Shown: positions 1 to 9,697 of the stretch, in pieces
Position numbering within the stretch: the first letter of the stretch is position 1
How the letters are laid out: each line of letters begins with the position of its first letter
Origin: Cupriavidus pauculus
Lineage (GTDB): Bacteria > Pseudomonadota > Gammaproteobacteria > Burkholderiales > Burkholderiaceae
Assembly: GCF_002858765.1 (NCBI RefSeq)
Contig: NZ_PJRP01000002.1
Location: forward strand, 480,598 to 544,597
DNA length: 64,000 nucleotides
Reading direction: 5' to 3'
Program-made: the position numbers and the translations under genes
Notes under the pieces: generated by a model
The model's database searches: none
The model's input: the letters and a program-made list of their open reading frames with translations, nothing else
What the model was told of the DNA's origin: nothing

Positions 1-30
1 GCTGCCGACAATCGCGACATCGAAGTTCAT
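1..30 (-). CDS. Start of a UbiH/VisC-like FAD monooxygenase (partial)
   Basis: Only the first ten codons lie in the window, read on the minus strand from an ATG at 30: M-N-F-D-V-A-I-V-G-S. A short hydrophobic beta strand running straight into a Gly is the typical start of an FAD-binding Rossmann fold, as in the UbiH/UbiF/VisC monooxygenases of ubiquinone synthesis. The gene lies downstream of rpmB-rpmG on the same strand, beyond their terminator. The identity is an inference from ten residues; any FAD or NAD Rossmann protein could begin this way. Confidence 0.45.
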   Translation of the reverse strand, partial: MNFDVAIVGS

Positions 31-210
31 GGTGCAGGGGGATCGCTTCTGGGGCGAAAGCGTGATGGGGGAAAGCTGGCAAGTCTACACTGGCTTGCCA
101 CGAAACTGACATCTTTCCCTTGTCAGACAAGGGTTGGCGGGCGTTGCGAAGTTGACGCCACAACGCCGGCAACGCGGAAGCGCGTCGCTAACGCAGCCCC
201 AAAAGCAAAA

Positions 211-230
211 AGCCCCGCGAGGGCGGGGCT
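211..230 (-). terminator. Intrinsic terminator of rpmB-rpmG
   Basis: A perfect 8-bp stem (AGCCCCGC/GCGGGGCT) with a 4-base loop lies 24 bases past the rpmG stop. On the minus strand it is followed by TTTTGCTTTT, the expected U-rich tail. Confidence 0.85.
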
Positions 231-253
231 TTCAGCTGAAGACCAGGGATCAA

Positions 254-424
254 TTACTTGATCTTGGTTTCCTTGTAAGGCACGTGCTTGCGGGCGACGG
301 GATCGAACTTCGAGATCTCCATCTTTTCCGGCATGGTGCGCTTGTTCTTGGTGGTCGTGTAGAAATGACCCGTACCTGCGGTCGATTCCAGCTTGATCTT
401 GTCGCGTCCGCCTTTGCTGGCCAT
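254..424 (-). CDS. rpmG: 50S ribosomal protein L33
   Basis: A 56-residue basic protein of the large ribosomal subunit. Translation from the ATG at 424 begins [19 protein letters not shown] and ends [10 protein letters not shown], which is typical L33; the family is usually 50-56 residues. No zinc-ribbon cysteine pairs are seen, so it looks like the C-minus form. It follows rpmB after 13 bases, with an AGGAG-type ribosome site (TAAGGAG) just before the ATG, forming the usual rpmB-rpmG operon that ends in the hairpin at 211-230. Confidence 0.95.
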
Positions 425-437
425 GATTTACTCCTTA

Positions 438-671
438 TTAGACTTCGCCGCGTGCGCGCAGGTCTACGAGCACGGCGTCGATGCCTTTCTTGTCGATCAG
501 GCGCAGACCGGCGTTCGAGACGCGCAGGCTCACCCAGCGGTTTTCCGATTCAACGAAGAAGCGGCGGTTCTGCAGATTGGGCAGAAAACGGCGCTTGGTC
601 TTGTTGTTTGCGTGGGAAACGTTGTTGCCGACCATCGGCGCTTTCCCGGTCACTTGACAGACGCGTGCCAT
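438..671 (-). CDS. rpmB: 50S ribosomal protein L28
   Basis: A 77-residue protein, the family's usual length. It begins [20 protein letters not shown] and carries the basic [13 protein letters not shown] stretch diagnostic of bacterial L28. The ATG at 671 is preceded by TTTAGGAGTGCTTC, a good ribosome site. It is the first gene of the rpmB-rpmG operon, with a sigma-70-type promoter about 100 bases upstream (772-801). Confidence 0.96.
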   Translation of the reverse strand: MARVCQVTGKAPMVGNNVSHANNKTKRRFLPNLQNRRFFVESENRWVSLRVSNAGLRLIDKKGIDAVLVDLRARGEV

Positions 672-771
672 GAAGCACTCCTAAATCTTATTCGTGGACA
701 ATGTTCGCAACAGATCAACAAAAGGCGCGCGGGCCCGGACTGCAGCGGATTGGTACTTCAGCGAAACGAAC

Positions 772-801
772 ATTATAGACCGGAATCGAGCGGCGAATCA
801 A
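772..801 (-). promoter_or_regulatory. Probable sigma-70 promoter of rpmB-rpmG
   Basis: On the minus strand TTGATT (796-801) and a perfect TATAAT (772-777) are 18 bases apart, about 100 bases before the rpmB ATG. Nothing else is recognised in the 672-1057 gap between rpmB and the divergent isomerase gene. Confidence 0.7.
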
Positions 802-1057
802 TGCCCTCCGATAGATTCGGAAGGAGGCTGTTGCGCCGTGCCGCTTGCGTCACGTGGCGTGACGCCTGGAAGCCGGTCCTGCTCTGGACGCACCGCGGAC
901 AAACGCGGTGCGGACCACACTGTAATGGGGGCGGGGCGGCATGTCCAGCGCGGCGACAGCGGGTCAACTTCGTCAATTTCCGACATGGGGGCGCGGCCGT
1001 ACCCGGCGGCGGACGGTCCAGTCGCATACAATGGCGGCTGTTGACCGGTTGACTCCC

Positions 1058-1549
1058 ATGACTTTGCAAACTTCTTCGGCGCAGGCCGCCGCTGGTGGCG
1101 CGTCCGCGCGCAAGACCGTCCAGGCCGATTCCTTCCTGACGCTTCATTACAGTATCGCCCTCGAGAACGGCACCGAAGTGGTGAGCACGTTCGAGGAAAA
1201 GCCCGCCACGCTGCTGCTGGGTCAGGGCCAGTTCGCCCCCACGCTGGAGCAGGCGCTGCTGGGCATGCCCGAGGGCGACCGCATGACGTACCGCCTGGAT
1301 GCCGAACACGCATTCGGCCCGCGCAATCCTGAACTGCTGCAGTGGGTCTCGCTGGCCACGCTGCGCGAGAACAGCTCGTTCGAGGAGGAGTACACGCCCG
1401 GCGATCTCGTCGAATTCAACGCGCCCGGCGGCGGCAAGTACGCCGGGGTGCTGAAGGAATATGGCGAAACCGCGGCGCTCTTCGATTTCAACCACCCGCT
1501 GGCCGGACAGACGATCCTGTTCGACGTCCAGCTGATCGGAATTCTCTGA
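1058..1549 (+). CDS. fkpB: FKBP-type peptidyl-prolyl isomerase (SlpA/FkpB-like)
   Basis: A 163-residue protein of the short SlpA/FkpB class. The FKBP fold is visible: [27 protein letters not shown] near the N-terminus, then [20 protein letters not shown], the usual flap and active-site stretch, and a final [18 protein letters not shown] signature shared with SlyD/SlpA. It should catalyse cis-trans isomerisation of prolyl bonds in the cytoplasm. The stop codon overlaps the ispH start (TGATG), matching the widespread fkpB-ispH pair. The start is uncertain: an in-frame ATG at 1031 would add nine residues, and neither has a strong ribosome site. Confidence 0.88.
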   Translation: MTLQTSSAQAAAGGASARKTVQADSFLTLHYSIALENGTEVVSTFEEKPATLLLGQGQFAPTLEQALLGMPEGDRMTYRLDAEHAFGPRNPELLQWVSLATLRENSSFEEEYTPGDLVEFNAPGGGKYAGVLKEYGETAALFDFNHPLAGQTILFDVQLIGIL

Positions 1550-2541
1550 TGTCCGCCGTGGCGATGGAACGCAGCATGACCGAACTTACTACTTCTGCCG
1601 ACGCCGAAATCCTGATGGCCCAGCCGCGCGGCTTCTGCGCCGGCGTGGACCGCGCCATCGAAATCGTGGAACGCGCGCTGTCGCGGTTCGGCGCACCGAT
1701 CTACGTGCGTCACGAGATCGTGCACAACGCCTATGTGGTGGCCGACCTGCGCGACAAGGGCGCGATCTTCATCGACGAACTGGAGGAAGTGCCAGCCGGT
1801 TCGACGGTCATCTTCAGCGCGCACGGCGTGTCGAAGGAAGTGCGTGCCGACGCCACGCGCCGTGGCCTGACCGTGTTCGATGCCACCTGCCCGCTGGTGA
1901 CCAAGGTCCACGTGGAAGTGGGCAAGATGCGCGCCGAAGGTTGCGAAATCATCATGATCGGCCACAAGGGTCACCCCGAGGTGGAGGGCACGATGGGCCA
2001 GTCCGAGCAGGGCATGCTGCTGGTGGAGTCGGTCGAAGACGTCAACCGGCTCGTGGTGCGCAATCCGGTGCAGCTGGCCTATGTCACGCAGACCACGCTG
2101 TCGGTGGACGAGACGGCCGAGATCGTGACGGCGCTCAAGGTGCGCTTCCCGCAGATCCGTGAGCCCAAGAAGCAGGACATCTGCTATGCCACGCAGAACC
2201 GCCAGGACGCCGTGAAGTTCATGGTGCCCCAGGTGGAAGTGGTGATCGTGGTGGGCAGCCCGAACAGCTCGAACTCGAACCGCCTGCGCGAACTGGCCGC
2301 CCGTCTGGGCGTGCCGGCCTACATGGTCGATGACCCCGAGCAGCTCAAGCCGGAGTGGGTGGCCGGCAAGCGTCGTATCGGCCTGACCGCCGGCGCGTCG
2401 GCGCCCGAAGCGCTGGCCCAGGCCATCGTAGAGCGCCTGCGCACGTTTGGCGTCAAGAGCGTGCGGGCGCTGGAAGGCGTGGAAGAGAACATGTCGTTCC
2501 CGCTGCCGCGCGGCCTGGCGAGCGTGTCTGTCCAGTCCTGA
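1549..2541 (+). CDS. ispH: 4-hydroxy-3-methylbut-2-enyl diphosphate reductase
   Basis: IspH (LytB) catalyses the last step of the non-mevalonate isoprenoid pathway, making IPP and DMAPP in the cytosol. The 330-residue product has the three cysteines that bind the iron-sulfur cluster in their family motifs: [11 protein letters not shown] (Cys30), [11 protein letters not shown] and [10 protein letters not shown]. The conserved HNAYVV, SAHGVS and [14 protein letters not shown] stretches are also present. The ATG overlaps the fkpB stop, so the two genes are translationally coupled. A second in-frame ATG nine codons later (MTELTT) is an alternative start. An 11-bp terminator follows. Confidence 0.96.
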   Translation: MSAVAMERSMTELTTSADAEILMAQPRGFCAGVDRAIEIVERALSRFGAPIYVRHEIVHNAYVVADLRDKGAIFIDELEEVPAGSTVIFSAHGVSKEVRADATRRGLTVFDATCPLVTKVHVEVGKMRAEGCEIIMIGHKGHPEVEGTMGQSEQGMLLVESVEDVNRLVVRNPVQLAYVTQTTLSVDETAEIVTALKVRFPQIREPKKQDICYATQNRQDAVKFMVPQVEVVIVVGSPNSSNSNRLRELAARLGVPAYMVDDPEQLKPEWVAGKRRIGLTAGASAPEALAQAIVERLRTFGVKSVRALEGVEENMSFPLPRGLASVSVQS

Positions 2542-2570
2542 CGACCCTCCCTGCTACCTGATTTTTCCGA

Positions 2571-2597
2571 ACGCCGCTGGCCATCCGCCAGCGGCGT
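2571..2597 (+). terminator. Terminator of fkpB-ispH
   Basis: A perfect 11-bp inverted repeat (ACGCCGCTGGC/GCCAGCGGCGT, 5-base loop) lies 30 bases after the ispH stop. It is followed by TTGCATTT, a weak U-tract. Confidence 0.75.
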
Positions 2598-3199
2598 TTG
2601 CATTTCTGGCGTCCCTTCGCCGCCCACCTCTTCCTGAATCCGTTTCCGTTCAACCGGGTTGCACCGCCCTGGTGCGACGGATGACGCATGCCTGAATACA
2701 TTGCAATTGGCCTCCGATCGCGCGTAGCCTTATTAGAAGCGATTATCGCGGCGGTACCTGTACGGACACCCAGACAATATCAGGGTAATCCCGGGGAATG
2801 GGGTTTTCCCTATTATGGTGCGGCGCTACATTCTGCACATTAGAGCAAGCGCCTGGTAAATCGAATGAAATGCCTAATTAATAGCAGGGCATTATAGGTG
2901 GCGCCGGGATGGCTTGATTCATGGCCTGTGCGGCGCCTCAGGCGCTGCAGGCATGATTCTTGAAAGGGAAGGAGACGGGTCTGCCAAGTAGGCGGAGATT
3001 GCCCCAATCTGTGCACTGGGGAAATTCCCTAGCTCATTTGGCGGGTAAATGGTTCAGGTTGTTGCGTCGCGTATTGCATCCGCAAAGAAAGGGGATACAA
3101 TGCGCGCGTTTCAAATTGAAACTAAACAAAGGCGGTCCAGGAAATACGTCCGGGAGGCGTAGTTATTTTCCTGTTTTTGTGAATCCTAGGAGATCACTC
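2598..3199 (+). promoter_or_regulatory. Long upstream region of the liv operon
   Basis: This 600-base gap holds no convincing gene. It is visibly richer in A/T than its neighbours, especially 2700-2910. An inverted repeat AATGCC/GGCATT (about 2870-2893) and a GCGCC/GGCGC hairpin near 2933 are seen. An open frame in phase with livK runs back to about 2960, but it lacks family features and precedes a clear lipoprotein signal, so it is not taken as coding. The region probably holds regulatory sites for amino acid control of liv; no specific regulator site was identified. Confidence 0.45.
3074..3101 (+). promoter_or_regulatory. Probable sigma-70 promoter of livK
   Basis: TTGCAT (3074-3079) and TACAAT (3096-3101) are 16 bases apart and would give a leader of about 95 bases before the livK ATG. 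Confidence 0.5.
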
Positions 3200-4405
3200 A
3201 TGCAATTCACGTTTGCCAAGATTCTGCCGATCGCGGCCGCTGTGGCGCTGGTCGCTGCATGTGGCAAGAAGGAAGAAAAGCCGGCTGATGCGGCAGCATC
3301 CGCACCGGCGGCCGCCGCGGCGCCTGCCGCTGCCGGTGGTGAAACCGTCGTCAAGATCGGCCACGCCGCGCCGCTGACGGGCGGCATTGCCCACCTTGGC
3401 AAGGACAACGAAAACGGCGCGCGCCTGGCCGTGGAGGAAGTGAACAAGACCGGTCTGGAAATCGGCGGCAAGAAGATCAAGCTGGAACTGGTGGGCGAAG
3501 ACGACGCCGCCGATCCGAAGACCGGTACTGCCGTGGCCCAGAAGCTGGTGGATGCCAAGGTCGTGGCCGTGGTGGGTCACCTGAACTCGGGCGTGTCGAT
3601 TCCGGCCTCGAAGATCTACAGCGACGCCGGCATCACGCAGATCTCGCCGTCGTCGACCAACCCGGACTACACGAAGCAAGGCTTCAAGACCACGTACCGC
3701 GTGGTGGCCACCGACGCCCAGCAGGGCCCGGCACTGGCCAACTACGCCGCCAAGAGCCTGCACGCCAAGAGCGTGGCGATCGTCGACGACGCCACCGCCT
3801 ACGGCAAGGGCCTGGCCGACGAGTTCGAGAAGACCGCCAAGGCTGCCGGTGTGAACGTGGTGGCACGCGAAGCCACCAACGACAAGGCCACCGACTTCAA
3901 GGCCATTCTGACCAAGATCAAGGGCAAGAAGCCGGACGTGATCATGTACGGCGGCATGGACGCCACCGGCGGTCCGTTCGCCAAGCAGGCCAAGGAACTG
4001 GGCATCACGTCCAAGATCGTTGGCGGCGACGGCGTCTGTACCGACAAGGTGGCCGAACTGGCTGGCGACGCAGTGTCCAACATCATCTGCTCGGAAGCGG
4101 GTCTGGCCCTGTCGAAGATGGAAACCGGCGCCGATTTCGAGAAGCGCTACCAGGCTCGTTTCAACTCGCCGGTGCAGATCTACGCACCGTTCACCTATGA
4201 CGCCGTCATGGTGGTCGTGGATGCAATGAAGCGCGCCAACTCGACCGACCCGGCTGCCATTCTGGCCGAAATGCCCAAGACGAACTACAAGGGCGTGATC
4301 GGCAACATCGCCTTCGACGAGAAGGGCGACATGAAGGAAGGCACCATCACGCTGTACGAGTACAAGGACAAGAAGAAGTCCGTCCTCGACGTCGTAAAGA
4401 TGTAA
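3200..4405 (+). CDS. livK: Branched-chain amino acid ABC transporter, binding lipoprotein
   Basis: A periplasmic type I binding protein expected to deliver Leu/Ile/Val to LivHMGF. The start at 3200 is chosen because CCTAGGAG precedes it and because a lipoprotein signal follows at once: MQFTFAK, a hydrophobic core, then VAAC with the lipid-bearing Cys21. An Ala/Pro-rich linker (about residues 25-48) tethers the protein to the membrane. The mature domain starts VKIGHAAPLTG and has AVVGHLNSG and a hinge-type fold of the Peripla_BP_6 family. At 401 residues it is longer than soluble LivK because of the linker. First gene of the liv operon; a terminator at 4429-4466 after it suggests that it is made in excess of the permease genes. 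Confidence 0.93.
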   Translation: MQFTFAKILPIAAAVALVAACGKKEEKPADAAASAPAAAAAPAAAGGETVVKIGHAAPLTGGIAHLGKDNENGARLAVEEVNKTGLEIGGKKIKLELVGEDDAADPKTGTAVAQKLVDAKVVAVVGHLNSGVSIPASKIYSDAGITQISPSSTNPDYTKQGFKTTYRVVATDAQQGPALANYAAKSLHAKSVAIVDDATAYGKGLADEFEKTAKAAGVNVVAREATNDKATDFKAILTKIKGKKPDVIMYGGMDATGGPFAKQAKELGITSKIVGGDGVCTDKVAELAGDAVSNIICSEAGLALSKMETGADFEKRYQARFNSPVQIYAPFTYDAVMVVVDAMKRANSTDPAAILAEMPKTNYKGVIGNIAFDEKGDMKEGTITLYEYKDKKKSVLDVVKM

Positions 4406-4428
4406 TCCGGGGCTTACCGTCCCAGACG

Positions 4429-4466
4429 AACGGCACCGTGAGTACCTTGCGGTGCCGTTCTTTTTA
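4429..4466 (+). terminator. Terminator between livK and livH
   Basis: A 10-bp perfect stem (AACGGCACCG/CGGTGCCGTT) with an 11-base loop, then CTTTTT. It lies 24 bases after livK and 160 bases before livH, so it probably acts as a partial terminator that sets binding protein above membrane subunits. The rest of the gap to 4627 shows nothing else. Confidence 0.85.
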
Positions 4467-4627
4467 GTCTCGCCAACGTGTTTTTGAACATCCTTACCAT
4501 GGGTGGAACAGGGCGGGCAGCACACCAGCAAAACTGATTACCAACCTACCCGACCTATCCAACATTACCGTCCCTTCCACGGCATCCACACCATGCCGGC
4601 CGGAGCGGGGCTGAAGCAGGAGTTTTC

Positions 4628-5563
4628 ATGGATATCTTTATCCAGCAGATCGTGAACGGTCTGGTGCTCGGCAGCATCTATGCGCTGATCGCACTGGGCT
4701 ACACCATGGTCTACGGCATTCTGGGCATCATCAACTTCGCTCACGGCGACGTCCTGATGATTGGCGCGCTGACCGCTTTGTCGGCAATCATGGGGCTGCA
4801 GAAATTTGCCCCCGGTCTGCCCGAATGGCTGACGCTGGTGATCGCCACGCTGATCGCCATGCCCGTCTGTGCAGTGCTTGCCTATACGATTGAACGCGTG
4901 GCTTACCGGCCGTTGCGCAATGCGCCGCGCCTGGCCCCGCTGATTACCGCGATCGGTGTTTCGATCATCCTCCAGACTATGGGGATGCTGATCTGGTCGC
5001 GCAACCCGCTGACGTTCCCGCAGCTGCTGCCCTCGGAACCGATCGACATCGGCTCCACCGGCGCCACCATCACCGGCAAGGAAATGGTCATCATCGGCCT
5101 GGCCGTGATGGTCATGGCGGGCCTGTTGGCCCTGGTGAACCGCACCAAGCTCGGCCGCGCCATGCGCGCCACCGCCGAGAACCAGAAGGTGGCGGGCCTG
5201 ATGGGCGTGAACCCCAACTTCGTGATTTCGGCCACGTTCATGATCGGCGCCACGCTGGCGGCGCTGGCTGGCGTGATGATGGCCACCAATTACGGCAACG
5301 CCCACTTCTACATGGGCTTCATTCCTGGCCTGAAGGCGTTCACCGCCGCCGTGCTGGGCGGCATCGGCAACCTGGCGGGTGCCATGGTGGGCGGCATGCT
5401 GCTGGGGCTGATCGAGGCACTGGGCGCCGGCTACATCGGCGACCTGACCAATGGTGTGTTCGGCTCGAACTACCAGGACGTGTTTGCCTTCATCGTGCTG
5501 ATTATCGTGCTCGTGTTCCGTCCGTCCGGCATCATGGGCGAACGCGTGGCCGACCGCGCCTGA
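4628..5563 (+). CDS. livH: Branched-chain amino acid ABC transporter permease LivH
   Basis: An inner-membrane permease of 311 residues that is very hydrophobic throughout (about eight membrane spans). It begins MDIFIQQIVNGLVLGSIYAL, the standard LivH opening, and has the family stretch GYTMVYGILGIINFAHGDV. A RAMRATAENQKVAGLMGVN loop (about residues 178-196) is the EAA-like segment that contacts the ATPases. The ATG at 4628 follows GCAGGAG. livM starts 13 bases later. Confidence 0.95.
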   Translation: MDIFIQQIVNGLVLGSIYALIALGYTMVYGILGIINFAHGDVLMIGALTALSAIMGLQKFAPGLPEWLTLVIATLIAMPVCAVLAYTIERVAYRPLRNAPRLAPLITAIGVSIILQTMGMLIWSRNPLTFPQLLPSEPIDIGSTGATITGKEMVIIGLAVMVMAGLLALVNRTKLGRAMRATAENQKVAGLMGVNPNFVISATFMIGATLAALAGVMMATNYGNAHFYMGFIPGLKAFTAAVLGGIGNLAGAMVGGMLLGLIEALGAGYIGDLTNGVFGSNYQDVFAFIVLIIVLVFRPSGIMGERVADRA

Positions 5564-5576
5564 GGGGAGAGAATCC

Positions 5577-6731
<1,155 letters not shown>

Positions 6732-6744
6732 GCAGGAGGACAAC

Positions 6745-7521
6745 ATGAGCAATTCCGAATTCCTCCTGTCCGTACAGGGGGTCAACAAGCGTTTCGGCGG
6801 CCTGCAGGCGCTGTCCGATGTGGGCCTGCAGATCAAGGCCGGTGAAATCTATGGCCTGATCGGCCCGAACGGTGCTGGCAAGACCACGTTCTTCAACGTG
6901 ATCACCGGCCTGTACACGCCCGATTCGGGCGAGTTCGTGCTGGGCGGCAAGCCGTACCAGCCGACCGCCGTGCATGAAGTGGCCAAGACCGGCATCGCGC
7001 GCACGTTCCAGAACATCCGCCTGTTTGGCGAGATGACCGCGCTGGAAAACGTGATGGTGGGCCGCCACGTGCGCACCAAGGCCGGGCTGTTCGGCGCCGT
7101 GTTCCGTCCGCCTTCGGTGCGCCGCGAAGAAGAGGGCATCGAGGACATGGCGCACGACCTGCTGGACTACGTGGGCATTGGCAAATACGCCAATTTCACG
7201 TCGCGCAACCTGTCGTACGGCCACCAGCGCCGTCTGGAGATCGCCCGCGCGCTGGCTACCGAGCCCAAGCTGCTGGCGCTGGACGAGCCCGCGGCGGGCA
7301 TGAACGCCACCGAGAAGGTGGAACTGCGCGGCCTGCTGGAAAAGATCAAGAACGATGGCAAGACCATCCTGCTGATCGAGCACGACGTGAAACTGGTGAT
7401 GGGCCTGTGCAACCGCCTGACCGTGCTGGACTACGGCAAGGTCATCGCGCAGGGCCTGCCTCAGGAAGTCCAGAGCAATCCTGCCGTGATCGAGGCCTAC
7501 CTCGGCGCGTCGGCGCACTAA
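6745..7521 (+). CDS. livG: Branched-chain amino acid ABC transporter ATPase LivG
   Basis: The 258-residue cytoplasmic ATPase that powers LivHM. Walker A GPNGAGKTT lies at about residues 38-46, the Q-loop region follows (GIARTFQNIRLF), then the signature LSYGHQRRLEIARAL and Walker B LLALDEPAAGMN. The C-terminal tail QSNPAVIEAYLGA is typical of the LivG/BCAAT subfamily. The start is preceded by AGCAGGAGG. The signature is LSYGH rather than LSGGQ, which is normal for LivG. Confidence 0.95.
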   Translation: MSNSEFLLSVQGVNKRFGGLQALSDVGLQIKAGEIYGLIGPNGAGKTTFFNVITGLYTPDSGEFVLGGKPYQPTAVHEVAKTGIARTFQNIRLFGEMTALENVMVGRHVRTKAGLFGAVFRPPSVRREEEGIEDMAHDLLDYVGIGKYANFTSRNLSYGHQRRLEIARALATEPKLLALDEPAAGMNATEKVELRGLLEKIKNDGKTILLIEHDVKLVMGLCNRLTVLDYGKVIAQGLPQEVQSNPAVIEAYLGASAH

Positions 7522-7536
7522 GGCGGGAGAGAAGCA

Positions 7537-8253
7537 ATGCCACAAACGATTCTGAAGATTTCGGGCCTGAAGGTGGCCTATGGCGGCATCCAGGCCGTCA
7601 AGGGTGTCGACCTGGAGATCCAGGACGGCGAACTCGTGACGCTGATCGGTGCCAACGGCGCCGGCAAGACCACGACCATGAAGGCCATCACCGGCCTGCA
7701 GGGCTGGGCCGGCGGCGATGTGGAGTACATGGGCAAGTCCATCAAGGGCGTGCCCAGCTACACGCTGCTCAAGCAGGGGCTGGCGATGGTGCCGGAAGGC
7801 CGCGGCGTGTTCGCGCGCATGACGATCACCGAGAACCTGCAGATGGGTGCGTACACGCGCAACGACGAGGCCGGCATCAAGGCCGACATCGATCGCATGT
7901 TCGAGACGTTCCCGCGCCTGAAGGAACGTGCCAACCAGCTGGCCGGCACGATGTCGGGCGGCGAGCAGCAGATGCTGGCCATGGCGCGTGCGCTGATGAG
8001 CCAGCCCAAGCTGCTGCTGCTGGACGAGCCGTCGATGGGTCTGTCGCCGATCATGGTCGAGAAGATCTTCGAGGTGGTGCGTACCGTGTCGGGGCAGGGC
8101 GTGACGGTGCTGCTGGTGGAGCAGAACGCGCGCCTGGCGCTGCAGGCCGCCCACCGCGGCTACGTGATGGAGTCGGGCCTCATCACGATGAGCGGCGACG
8201 CCAAGCAGATGCTGGACGATCCGAAGGTGCGGGCGGCGTACCTGGGCGAGTGA
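7537..8253 (+). CDS. livF: Branched-chain amino acid ABC transporter ATPase LivF
   Basis: The second ATPase, 238 residues. Walker A GANGAGKTT, LAMVPEGRGVFARMTITENL (the LivF-specific PEGR stretch), signature MSGGEQQMLAMARAL and Walker B LLLLDEPSMGLSP are all present. It ends DPKVRAAYLGE. It follows livG by 15 bases with a GGCGGGAGAG ribosome site. It is the last gene of the operon; a palindromic repeat (8270-8297) and a bidirectional terminator follow. Confidence 0.95.
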   Translation: MPQTILKISGLKVAYGGIQAVKGVDLEIQDGELVTLIGANGAGKTTTMKAITGLQGWAGGDVEYMGKSIKGVPSYTLLKQGLAMVPEGRGVFARMTITENLQMGAYTRNDEAGIKADIDRMFETFPRLKERANQLAGTMSGGEQQMLAMARALMSQPKLLLLDEPSMGLSPIMVEKIFEVVRTVSGQGVTVLLVEQNARLALQAAHRGYVMESGLITMSGDAKQMLDDPKVRAAYLGE

Positions 8254-8269
8254 AGTAGTAATGGTTGTC

Positions 8270-8297
8270 TCCCCTCTCCCGCTTGCGGGAGAGGGGA
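8270..8297. repeat. Palindromic intergenic repeat, single-hairpin copy
   Basis: A perfect 13-bp inverted repeat, TCCCCTCTCCCGC/GCGGGAGAGGGGA, with only two bases between. The same hairpin forms the ends of the composite elements at 11899-12025, 23248-23368 and 49970-50093 and recurs alone at 53791-53818. It lies between the convergent livF and argD. Confidence 0.85.
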
Positions 8298-8306
8298 GCA
8301 AGACTG

Positions 8307-8335
8307 AAAAGCCTCGCGTTCTGCGAGGCTTTTTT
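8307..8335. terminator. Bidirectional terminator between livF and argD
   Basis: A GCCTCGC/GCGAGGC stem with a GTTCT loop has AAAA before it and TTTTTT after it, so it can end transcription of livF (plus) and argD (minus). Confidence 0.9.
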
Positions 8336-8337
8336 CC

Positions 8338-9525
8338 TTACGCCAGCTTCTTCAGCAGCTCGCGCAGCATGCCGATCATCTGGTCGATTTCCTCGCGGGT
8401 CACGTTCAGGGCCGGCATGAAGCGCAGCAGGTTCGGGCGCGGCGCGTTCAGCAGCAGGCCGGTCGGGTTCATCTCGCGTGCTTCTTCCACGATCTGCGGG
8501 CCGATGTCCTTGCCCAGCACCAGCGCGCGCAGCAGGCCTTCGCCGCGTTCGCCGCCCAGACCGAATTCCGCCGACAGCGCCAGCAGCTGCTCGCGCAGGT
8601 ACTGGCCCTTGGCCTTCACGTCGTCCATGAAGCCCGGCGCGGTGAGCTGCGAGATCACCGAGCTGCCCACGGCCGTCATCAGCGGGTTGCCGTTGTACGT
8701 GCCGCCCTGGTCGCCGGCCTCGAAGCTGGCCACGTCGGCCTTGCACAGCAGCGCCGACAGCGGTACGCCGCCGCCAATGCCCTTGCCCAGCGTCATGATG
8801 TCCGGCTCCACGCCCGACAGCTCGTACGCGAACAGCGTGCCGCAGCGGCCGCAGCCGGTCTGCACTTCATCGACGATCAGCAGCAGCTTGTGCTTGTCGG
8901 CCAGCGCGCGCAGACCCTGCATGAATTCGCGGGTGGCGGGGATCACGCCGCCTTCGCCCTGCACCGGCTCCAGCATGATGCCGACGGTTTTGTCGGTGAT
9001 CAGCTTTTCCACCGAAGCCAGGTCGTTCAGGTCGGCCTTCGGGAAGCCCGGCACCTGCGGCGCGAAGATGGTGTCCCAGCCGGCCTTGCCCGACGCGCTC
9101 ATGGTCGCCAGCGTGCGGCCATGGAAGCTGTGGTCCATCGTGATGATCTCGAACGCGCCGTTCTTGTGCTTGCGGCCCCATTTGCGCGCCAGCTTGATCG
9201 CACCTTCGTTGGCTTCGGCGCCGCTGTTGGCGAAGAACACCTTGTCGAAGCAGCTGTTGTCGGTCAGCTGGTTGGCCAGCTTCAGCATCGGCTCGTTGTA
9301 GAAGGCCGGGCTCGGATTCAGCAGCTTGCGCGCCTGCTGTTCCAGCGCCTGGATCATGCCCTCGTTCGAGTGGCCCAGCGCGTTGACCGCCCAGCCCTGC
9401 ACGAAATCCAGATAGCGCTTGCCGTTATGGTCCGTCAGCCACGACCCCTTGCCTTCGGTGAAGACCAGTTCGGGGCGGTTGGTGATGTACATCAGCGATT
9501 GGACGGGAAACTCAGCAAATGCCAT
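8338..9525 (-). CDS. argD: Acetylornithine aminotransferase
   Basis: A 395-residue class III PLP aminotransferase that converts N-acetylglutamate semialdehyde to N-acetylornithine in arginine synthesis; family members often also serve the lysine pathway. Motifs seen are the phosphate-binding [34 protein letters not shown] (PLP-ring Asp) and TLGKGIGGG with the PLP lysine. The start at 9525 (MAFAEFPVQ) is chosen because TCCCAGGAGTCCGCC precedes it; the open frame runs 18 codons further without family sequence. The leader (9526-9726) has a promoter, a short Arg-rich ORF and a terminator, suggesting attenuation by arginine supply, which fits ArgD and not a catabolic aminotransferase. Confidence 0.9.
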   Translation of the reverse strand: MAFAEFPVQSLMYITNRPELVFTEGKGSWLTDHNGKRYLDFVQGWAVNALGHSNEGMIQALEQQARKLLNPSPAFYNEPMLKLANQLTDNSCFDKVFFANSGAEANEGAIKLARKWGRKHKNGAFEIITMDHSFHGRTLATMSASGKAGWDTIFAPQVPGFPKADLNDLASVEKLITDKTVGIMLEPVQGEGGVIPATREFMQGLRALADKHKLLLIVDEVQTGCGRCGTLFAYELSGVEPDIMTLGKGIGGGVPLSALLCKADVASFEAGDQGGTYNGNPLMTAVGSSVISQLTAPGFMDDVKAKGQYLREQLLALSAEFGLGGERGEGLLRALVLGKDIGPQIVEEAREMNPTGLLLNAPRPNLLRFMPALNVTREEIDQMIGMLRELLKKLA

Positions 9526-9573
9526 GGCGGACTCCTGGGATCGGCATGAAAAGATGGACGGACAAAAGCAAAA

Positions 9574-9596
9574 AGCCACGGGGGTTGCCCGTGGCT
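9574..9596 (-). terminator. Intrinsic terminator in the argD leader (candidate attenuator)
   Basis: A perfect 9-bp stem (AGCCACGGG/CCCGTGGCT) with a 5-base loop is followed on the minus strand by TTTTGCTTTTG. It stands between the promoter (9698-9726) and argD, so it must be read through or avoided for argD to be expressed. A rival pairing exists between 9635-9642 and 9581-9589 (GGGGUGCC with GGCAACCCC, one bulged A). Confidence 0.75.
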
Positions 9597-9624
9597 CGTT
9601 GACCTGAACAGACGCTGTCTACGG

Positions 9625-9690
9625 TCAGCCGCGCGGCACCCCGGAGGGGAGCAACGTACGTGCGCGGCGTCGGATCATGGCGGTGTTCAT
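9625..9690 (-). CDS. Arg-rich leader peptide upstream of argD (candidate)
   Basis: A 21-codon ORF, MNTAMIRRRARTLLPSGVPRG, read toward argD. Arg codons stand at positions 7, 8, 9, 11 and 20, three of them in a row. Its ATG is 8 bases after the -10 box, so the message would be leaderless or nearly so; a second ATG at 9678 would give 17 residues. It ends 28 bases before the terminator stem. Codons 15-18 can fold as CCCC-UCC-GGGG, and that GGGG can instead pair into the terminator. This is the layout of a ribosome-mediated attenuator that senses charged tRNA-Arg. Function is inferred; no homolog search was done. Confidence 0.5.
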   Translation of the reverse strand: MNTAMIRRRARTLLPSGVPRG

Positions 9691-9697
9691 GGCGGCC

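Noticed and set aside
2960..3199. An 80-codon extension in frame with livK
   Set aside because: It would bury a clear lipoprotein signal and lipobox; a good ribosome site lies right before 3200.
2598..3199. A riboswitch upstream of livK
   Set aside because: No known amino acid riboswitch core could be recognised; only short inverted repeats are seen.
8261..9301. A 346-codon plus-strand frame over argD
   Set aside because: It is a shadow of argD; Ser/Pro/Arg-rich composition and no family motifs.
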